Shown piece after piece: positions 45,832 through 51,105 of a stretch of DNA of 51,105 bases. The notes under the pieces were generated by a model. That model was not told the origin of the DNA and did no database searches. It saw only the letters and a list, made by a program, of their open reading frames with translations. The first letter of the stretch is position 1. Each line of letters opens with the position of its first letter. Both the position numbers and the translations under genes were made by a program. Source of the DNA: an uncultured Prevotellaceae bacterium (GTDB lineage Bacteria > Bacteroidota > Bacteroidia > Bacteroidales > Bacteroidaceae); assembly GCA_900321425.1 (NCBI GenBank), contig ONWA01000014.1:1-51105 (forward strand). The letters run 5' to 3'.

Positions 45832-45964
45832 CAACTTTTTCATCAATGGCATGGTAGAAGAAATCTTATAAAAGATTATCAATCATTAATTTAAAAGATA
45901 ATTAACTTTCGTTGAATGATGGATATTTTTGAAGGCAGACGATGAGATTACAGGATATTTTATG

Positions 45965-45972
45965 TACTTTTG
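45965..45972 (+). promoter_or_regulatory. -7 box of the EamA transporter gene
   Basis: TACTTTTG, 27 nt before the ATG at 46000. It excludes the longer in-frame reading from 45970. Confidence 0.6.
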
Positions 45973-45999
45973 CAGCGGCAAACTAGATTTGTCTTTCTG

Positions 46000-46935
46000 A
46001 TGATGGCATATATTGGTGAACTGATATCGATAGGTGTTGCATTCTCTTGGACGGCAACAGCGTTACTGAGCGAGTATGGCTCGAAGCGACTGGGCAACCT
46101 CACGCTCAACGTGCTCCGTATGGCACTGGCACTGGTCTTTTCGCTGGTGCTCTTCGGCGTGGTGACAGGCAGTCCGCTACCCACAGCTGTTCCCCTCGAT
46201 GCCTGTGGCTGGATGTTGCTGTCAGGACTGGTGGGGTATGTCATTGGCGACTTCTGTCTCTTCCAGTGCTATATCATCATCGGTTCGCGCTATGGACAAC
46301 TCTTTATGACGCTCGCTCCCCTTTCAGCAGCGTTGATGGCCTGGGTGACGCTGGGTCAGCAGATGACGGCGATGAGCATCGTAGCCATGCTGGTGACACT
46401 CTTAGGTATCGGCATCTCAGTACTAGGACGAGGTGAGCATCACAAAGTGTCGCTGAAACTACCCCTACATGGTGTGCTCTATGCCATTGGCGCAGCGATG
46501 TGCCAGGGCATCGGACTGGTACTGAGTAAGATCGGAATGGACCATTACAACCTGACGGCACTTGCTGAGACTGGCGTACCTGAATGGATGATACCCTTCA
46601 GCGCCAATTTCTATCGTTGTGTGGCAGGTATCATCGGCTTCACCTTGTTATTATACGTGCGCGAGGGCATCGCACCTCTGCGCGAGGCCCTGCACGACAG
46701 GAAGGGACTGACTGTGGCTACAGCCACCACCGTCTTTGGTCCTTTCGTGGGAGTGGGCTTCTCGCTGATGGCTGTACAGTTCACTGCAGCCGGCATCGCC
46801 TCTACGCTGATGGCGATGACCCCCATCATCATCCTGCTGCCCTCCTACTGGCTGTTCCACGAGAAGATCACGTGGCGTGCCTTCCTGGGAGCCGTCATCT
46901 CCGTGGTAGGTGTCAGCCTGTTTTTCTTGGGATAA
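46000..46935 (+). CDS. EamA/DMT family transporter
   Basis: 311 aa from MMAYIGELISIGVAF (or the next codon). About ten membrane helices in two EamA repeats: SWTATALLSEYGSKRLG opens the first, and KLPLHGVLYAIGAAMCQGIG the second. The conserved end TAAGIASTLMAMTPIIILLPSYWLFHEKITWRAFLGA is typical of drug/metabolite transporters, which export or import small metabolites; the substrate is unknown. It stands alone between two secreted-protein genes. Confidence 0.9.
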   Translation: MMAYIGELISIGVAFSWTATALLSEYGSKRLGNLTLNVLRMALALVFSLVLFGVVTGSPLPTAVPLDACGWMLLSGLVGYVIGDFCLFQCYIIIGSRYGQLFMTLAPLSAALMAWVTLGQQMTAMSIVAMLVTLLGIGISVLGRGEHHKVSLKLPLHGVLYAIGAAMCQGIGLVLSKIGMDHYNLTALAETGVPEWMIPFSANFYRCVAGIIGFTLLLYVREGIAPLREALHDRKGLTVATATTVFGPFVGVGFSLMAVQFTAAGIASTLMAMTPIIILLPSYWLFHEKITWRAFLGAVISVVGVSLFFLG

Positions 46936-46959
46936 AGCATTCATTTCGAAAAAAATGAT

Positions 46960-47008
46960 TATATTTGCACACAAAACAGCCGTAACCTAGCTTGGCTCTA
47001 TACCTTTG
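46960..47008 (+). promoter_or_regulatory. Two tandem -7 boxes before a secreted-protein gene
   Basis: TATATTTG (46960-46967) and TACCTTTG (47001-47008) both match TAnnTTTG, 41 bp apart. The second is 33 nt before the ATG at 47042. Neither has a clear TTTG at -33. Confidence 0.5.
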
Positions 47009-47041
47009 CATAATAACTGAACGAATAATGAACCAAAGAGA

Positions 47042-47677
47042 ATGATGAAAAAGATGATGTTGATGACGCTGGTGATGGTCCTGTCCATCTCAGCCCACGC
47101 CATGGGATTTAAATCCGCAAGGACCGAGACATTCTACCTGAGTGACAAGATGGCTCATGAATTGAGTCTTACCGCTGAACAGTACGAGGTGGTCTATGAG
47201 ATCAATCTCGACTACCTGTTACGTCTCAAGAAGGCCGATGATATGCTTGGTGTCGCATGGGAACGTCGCAGCGCAGCCATGCAGCTCGTGCTGAGCGACT
47301 GGCAGTATAAGAAGTTCCTGGCTATCGAGTATTTCTATCGTCCCGTGAAACGGGTGGATGACGAATGGCGCTTCCCTGTATATGAGCAATACAAGGAAGA
47401 CAAGTTCTATTTCTCCCATCCCAAGGCATACAAGACCTATAAGGGAGCCAACAAGGAGCAGCCAGCCAGCGTCTACGCCGACCGCATTGTGACGAAGCCT
47501 GCTAACGCCAAGCACAATGCCGCTCCAGCTGTTTACGTAGGAAAGCCCAAAGTGAAGTACCCAGACCATCCTGACGACCGGTTTACGGATAGAATCTATG
47601 ACAAGCCATCTACCCCCGCCAATAAACCGATTGAACCGATAGGCACTCGTAAAGAAAAGCCATTTGGAATACCCTAA
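47042..47677 (+). CDS. Secreted protein of unknown function
   Basis: 211 aa. Signal peptide MMKKMMLMTLVMVLSISAHA. Residues about 25-105 are helical and include ELSLTAEQYEVVYEINLDYL, reminiscent of the LTxxQ-type helices of small periplasmic stress proteins, though the similarity is too short to assign. Residues 105-211 are rich in Lys, Pro and Tyr, with repeated YADRI/FTDRIYDKP-like segments, probably disordered. No enzyme motif is seen. It has tandem -7 boxes and is followed by a strong hairpin. Confidence 0.7.
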   Translation: MMKKMMLMTLVMVLSISAHAMGFKSARTETFYLSDKMAHELSLTAEQYEVVYEINLDYLLRLKKADDMLGVAWERRSAAMQLVLSDWQYKKFLAIEYFYRPVKRVDDEWRFPVYEQYKEDKFYFSHPKAYKTYKGANKEQPASVYADRIVTKPANAKHNAAPAVYVGKPKVKYPDHPDDRFTDRIYDKPSTPANKPIEPIGTRKEKPFGIP

Positions 47678-47681
47678 TGAC

Positions 47682-47714
47682 AATAAAACCTACCCGCTGG
47701 GGGTAGGTTTTATT
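47682..47714 (+). terminator. Terminator of the secreted-protein gene
   Basis: A 14-bp perfect stem AATAAAACCTACCC (47682-47695) with 47701-47714, and a 5-nt loop, 4 nt after the stop. The arms are AT-rich at the base, so it can work on both strands. Confidence 0.85.
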
Positions 47715-47736
47715 CTGTCTTGTACTGAAATAGGTG

Positions 47737-48129
47737 TCAGCCTGTTCTTCCTCCCCTCTTCTTATTGACATTGATCGGCGTACTATTCGGGAAGACGATG
47801 CTGTAGGCAGCGTCGAGGGCTTTCAGATTGATCTTGTAGTAGCTGATGCCCAACTGTACACTGACGATCGCCCTGAGCAGCTCACGATGCTTGCGCGGAT
47901 AGCGCGACGGTAGCGGCAGCTCGTTCCAGCCCTCCTGCGGTTCGTCGTCGACGAGGGCACGGTGGCACACCTCCCATATCCTGTCATCGGTAGCCTCAGG
48001 GCCGAACCACGCTTTCATCACGTTGCGGATACAGAACCGCTTGTACTGACCTCCGAGGAGGCGCCTCGTGCGCTCCAGCCTGCGCCAGAGCATCACGAAG
48101 CATTCTTGGGTATTCTCGATTGTAACCAT
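47737..48129 (-). CDS. Hypothetical protein of the accessory block
   Basis: 130 aa from MVTIENTQECF; a longer reading from a TTG at 48168 crosses the TGACC repeats and is less likely. Helical and basic, with many Arg (WRRLERTRRLLGGQYKR) and a C-terminal INVNKKRGGRTG. I do not recognise the family. It lies 48 nt downstream of the DUF3987-type gene on the same strand, so a shared role in a mobile or phage-derived unit is plausible but not shown. A TTTCAA/TTGAAA inverted repeat sits just before its start (48132-48146). Confidence 0.6.
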   Translation of the reverse strand: MVTIENTQECFVMLWRRLERTRRLLGGQYKRFCIRNVMKAWFGPEATDDRIWEVCHRALVDDEPQEGWNELPLPSRYPRKHRELLRAIVSVQLGISYYKINLKALDAAYSIVFPNSTPINVNKKRGGRTG

Positions 48130-48147
48130 TGTTTCAAAAATTGAAAA

Positions 48148-48174
48148 TGACCAAATGACCTTGACCAAATGACC
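48148..48174. repeat. Tandem 13-bp repeat TGACCAAATGACC
   Basis: TGACCAAATGACC occurs at 48148-48160 and 48162-48174, one base apart, built from shorter TGACC units. It fills the gap between the DUF3987-type stop (48178) and the small gene. Confidence 0.85.
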
Positions 48175-49521
48175 GCATTACGACTTACGATAGTTCCCGT
48201 CCTCCTCCAGCACCACGAGTCCCTGCTTGCGCCAGTTCTTCAGCATCTGGCGAACGGTGTTGTGGTTCACGCCTGCACCTTTCACCGCTACCGAATGTTG
48301 CATAGCCTGCTCGAACGTAAACTGGATGTCCAGTCGCTCAAAGATGGAGTCGTTCTTACCACGCTTCTGTCGTTCACCGTTCAAACCACCAGCATAGTCG
48401 CGACTCTGGAAAGCGTTCTCTATGCGATCGCGGAAGAAGTAGAGGGCGTTCTCCAACAGTGAGTCGGCTATCACGTCATAAACCTCCAGCATCGTGGGTG
48501 TCTGTGTCTTCAGCAACATCTCCTTCCACAGGCTTGGTTGCTGTTTCAACTTCGTCTCGGCACCATTCAGGCCGTGTTTCTGGATTAGTGTCTCGCACAC
48601 CTTACAGAGCATCAGACAGCAGGTCATGCGCTGTGCCGTCACACAGACACGCATACGCTGACGGGCACGGGTGCGGTCATCGTTCTTCATCGTCTCCAGA
48701 CGAATCCTTTCCACCCACTGGCGACCCCTTGTCTCCAACTTCGGTAGAACTACCTCACCGTACATCAAGGGTAGCAGATGAGCGATCTGTTGGATACGCT
48801 CACGCTGACGGTCGGTCAGCACAGGAGGCTTATCCTCAAGGGGTGCAAACGTGTTGTCTGGGGTGCGTGCTACGGCGATACGACTCTGGAAACCATCGGT
48901 ATAGTTGGATACCACACGATAAAGTGCATCTGGTGTGCCACACATGCAGACATTCCACAACAGCTTGTCGATATGCACGTTCACTGCATCAGCTGATCGT
49001 GCCTCACGCTCGTACTTGGTACCGTCGTAGCTCTGGCGCAGCATCACTGAAAAGTCGCTCATCGTCGACTTCCACTTCTGTGCCACCGTATCGGCCTCAG
49101 GCGTGAACGAGAAGGCGTGCTTGCCCTCCGTATTCGCCAGTCGCTCAGCCAGATTGGCAACGGTGTTGTTCAGCGTCAGACAGCGCACGGGCAACTTCGG
49201 TTCCTCAGGCTGCTCCTTCTTATTCTTGGCTGCCCGTTTCTTGGCACGCCACTCATCCTCCTGCATCTGGTACATCTTGTCGAGTGCCTGCACCTCACTC
49301 ATCCAGGCATCCACCACAGGGTCGATACCACCCTTGCCCGATGCAAAGTCACCTGCGATATAGGCTATCAGGTTCAAACCCTTCTTCTGGCCGTGAACGT
49401 CGAGCATTACACCAGTAGCCAGTGTACCGATACAAGGGCAGATGGCGGTCACTACAGGCATCGCCAGCGCCGGACCTACGGCATCGATAGATTCACGAAT
49501 GCCTTGCGGCAGTTTCTTAGG

Positions 49522-49549
49522 TGACAGTTGACAAATGACAGATGATAGC
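49522..49549. repeat. Four degenerate heptamers TGACARN inside the DUF3987-type gene
   Basis: TGACAGT, TGACAAA, TGACAGA and TGATAGC lie end to end. On the coding strand they give LSSVICQLS in a linker. Heptamer gain or loss would shift the frame. Confidence 0.7.
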
Positions 49550-49908
49550 TGCTCGTCCTCAGCGTTTTCTACATCATTCATCTTACCTCTACCCTCTTCC
49601 ATCTGAAGCGCATTCAGCACATTTCTCAATCGCATAGGGAATCCGTTGAACTCCGAACTCAAAGCGCTCTTAATCTTTGCCCGTTTCTCGTCTATCGGAA
49701 AACCGTCATAGCAGGGAATCACCTGGTCGAGCCACTCAAAGTTACGGCCGCAGATGTGTCGGAGGTCGCACGCCAACTGATAGGTCAGCGTGTCGCGGTC
49801 GCCCTGCGTGGGTTCAAACCCTCGGTTGTTCACCTCCCAGTACTTCGCGATGATGTCTGCAAACGGGATGCCGTGATAGTTGCTGGGGAACTGCTTGCCA
49901 GATGGCTT

Positions 49909-49935
49909 GACACACGGGGCCTGTCCCTGCGTGTC
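49909..49935. repeat. Palindromic element copy C, in frame inside the DUF3987-type gene
   Basis: An imperfect palindrome with outer arms GACAC/GTGTC around GGGGCCTGTCCC. It shares the core GGGG-N-CTGTCCCTGC with the copy at 50797. Coding-strand translation is DTQGQAPCV. Confidence 0.75.
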
Positions 49936-50451
49936 CGAACTGCTACACTGCGTCACTGCCTCGGCATCTTTCACCTCAAAGATCTCATCGTCCAGATAGA
50001 TCAGTTCGGCTTCTGTTGTAGTAAAGAACACGCGTGTGATGTCCTTCGCCTGAGCATCATACTTCACGCCCAGCAGCTCAGAGGCCCATTTCAGATTACC
50101 TACCTGATCCAAGTCCGCACGACGACGGAACACCAGGTGATAACCTCCACCGCGAGCACTCTCTTCCAGCATCCGCAGTCCCAGTTCGTCCTTCTTACTG
50201 AGAATCCTTTCGCGAACAACGGGCATCTCTTCTGCCGTCAGGTGGTCGATGTCCATGCCCACCGTGGTACTCATCCTTATAGTTCATCTGTACCAGACTC
50301 GCTTTCAAGGCCTCGTCACCCTGACGGATACGCGCCACATTCTCTTTCTGGAACCCACCGTTCCTCAGTTTCAGATACTCCTCTCGGTTGTGGACGGGGC
50401 GCATCATTTTCACCCCGTCCTTCATATAAATCATATGTGTACTCATAGTTT

Positions 50452-51105
50452 TTAGAAATTAGGATAACCAAGTTTTGAATTCAGGAATCGCAGTCCGGCC
50501 ATCGTCCACGTCATGTAGACCTTTACCTTCTTCTCACCCTTCAGCGAATAGGAGATGTGGGTGCGCTTGGCCGTGTAGCCTCGACCTTGCAGGTCGTCGG
50601 ATAAGTTCCACTGACCGTGGCGACGATACTGGATGCCCATGTCGCGCAAGATGGCGTTGAAGTCATATACCGTCATGTTGAACGTCTTCGCCACCTGTGT
50701 TGCTGTCAGCGTGTCCTCAGCAGGTTCGTTTAGCACGCGAAGACCCTCGCCGATGATCTCGTCAGCCAGTGCTAGGATTTTCTTCGGACTGGGCAACGCA
50801 CATGGGGACTGTCCCTGCTGTGAGTAGCATAGCGGATTACAGAGGGACTGTCCCCTGTGTGCGCGCTCCAGCTCTTCCCACCTCAGCACCAGTTTCGCAC
50901 GCGCCTCGTCATTGAACTTCGTGGCGATGTACAGGCATTCCGTTTTGGTGAGTTGGTAGCAGGGACGAAGCTGTCCTTTTGCATCTTTGTATTCAACCAG
51001 CTGAAATTTCAGCCCGTTGACTTTCTCCCATGCCGGTTCCATGTTTCTGATGGCCTGCATCACGTTCTTGTGTTGTTTACCTGTCAGCTCGGCAATTTCG
51101 AGCGA
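50452..51105 (-). CDS. Rha family phage-type regulator with KilAC-like C-terminus (5' partial)
   Basis: The open frame reaches the right edge, so the start lies outside; 217 codons are visible. The first 80 residues match the Rha domain (SLEIAELTGKQHKNVMQAIR, YQLTKTECLYIATKFNDEAR). Residues from about 115 fit an antirepressor KilAC-like DNA-binding domain (TLTATQVAKTFNMTVYDFNAILRDMGIQYRRHGQWNL). Rha/Ant proteins regulate prophage or mobile-element genes. The linker between domains (GQSLCNPLCYSQQGQSPC) is encoded by two palindromic elements. It ends 5 nt before the natural start of the DUF3987-type gene, so they form one operon. Confidence 0.82.
   Translation of the reverse strand, partial: SLEIAELTGKQHKNVMQAIRNMEPAWEKVNGLKFQLVEYKDAKGQLRPCYQLTKTECLYIATKFNDEARAKLVLRWEELERAHRGQSLCNPLCYSQQGQSPCALPSPKKILALADEIIGEGLRVLNEPAEDTLTATQVAKTFNMTVYDFNAILRDMGIQYRRHGQWNLSDDLQGRGYTAKRTHISYSLKGEKKVKVYMTWTMAGLRFLNSKLGYPNF
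50797..50863. repeat. Pair of palindromic elements (copies A and B) inside the Rha gene
   Basis: Copy A (about 50797-50823) and copy B (about 50839-50863) each centre on GGGACTGTCCC (centres 50810 and 50849) with CACA/TGTG-type outer arms. B resembles the reverse complement of A, with a short spacer between: the arrangement of paired REP-like elements. Both are read as RGQSLC and QGQSPC in the Rha protein. Confidence 0.78.

Larger units (their letters stand above)
48178..50446 (-). pseudogene. DUF3987 (primase/helicase-like) protein with a broken N-terminus
   Basis: A 698-aa open frame runs from ATG 50274 to 48178. Its natural N-terminus (MSTHMIYMKDGVKMMRPVHN to KASLVQMNY) lies in another frame at 50446-50270. 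The frames meet near 50270-50280, where codons appear missing before RMSTTVGMDID. The N-terminal part resembles the BT4734/VirE-N-like domain (MDIDHL, GGGYHLVFRR, DITRVFFTTT); the body is DUF3987, with a degenerate P-loop-like segment IAGDFASGKGGI, and a C-terminal winged-helix-like part. Such proteins sit in Bacteroidetes mobile or phage-derived loci and may act in replication. A palindromic element (49909-49935) and a TGAC heptamer repeat (49522-49549) are translated in its linkers. Confidence 0.75.

Overview
The window looks like chromosome of a Bacteroidales bacterium, most likely Prevotella/Segatella. The signs are a SusC/SusD pair, the type IX secretion proteins PorU and PorV, Bacteroidetes promoters (TTTG, about 19-20 bp, then TAnnTTTG) in front of many genes, and families typical of that group. 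Genus-level placement is inference; no rRNA or tRNA gene was seen.

Layout. 1-4243 (+): rubredoxin tail, secreted endonuclease I, ruvB, a small HTH regulator, coaD-ybeY. 4250-10722 (-): two blocks, parE-S41 protease, and M16 peptidase-MgtC-methyltransferase. 10831-14252: PfkB kinase (+), LOG-family protein (-), DEAD-box helicase (+). 14377-22398 (-): an outer-membrane glycan-uptake operon (TIM-barrel epimerase, DUF5123-like lipoprotein, susC, susD) with no polysaccharide-degrading enzyme and a frameshifted susC. 22619-29521: GNAT protein, membrane-anchored AraC regulator, cysS, thioesterase, trpS and CoA-transferase. 29663-34225 (+): a complete TolC-adaptor-ATPase-permease (MacAB-TolC-like) efflux operon. 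34233-40820 (-): FAH-family enzyme, porU, porV, ispF, hemolysin III. 41098-47677: second membrane AraC regulator, an S66 peptidase homologue lacking two catalytic residues, aldo/keto reductase, PgeF, two secreted/periplasmic proteins and an EamA transporter. 47737-51105 (-): an accessory block of a Rha/KilAC phage-type regulator, a DUF3987 primase-like gene with a broken N-terminus, and a small unknown gene.

Most genes are housekeeping. The unusual material is: (i) three near-identical palindromes, all translated in the same phase inside two neighbouring accessory genes, resembling protein-coding palindromic elements; (ii) three 17-bp repeats at an exact 21-bp period just upstream of the ruvB promoter; (iii) three genes at 10.7-12.4 kb with exactly 8 nt between the -7 box and the ATG, so nearly leaderless transcripts are predicted; (iv) three genes with the same kind of lesion, missing codons plus a frame change (endonuclease tail, susC, DUF3987 gene); (v) an apparent S66 pseudoenzyme; (vi) inverted repeats straddling the trpS promoter and the M16/pfkB divergent promoters.

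All assignments come from reading the sequence and translations; no database search was run.
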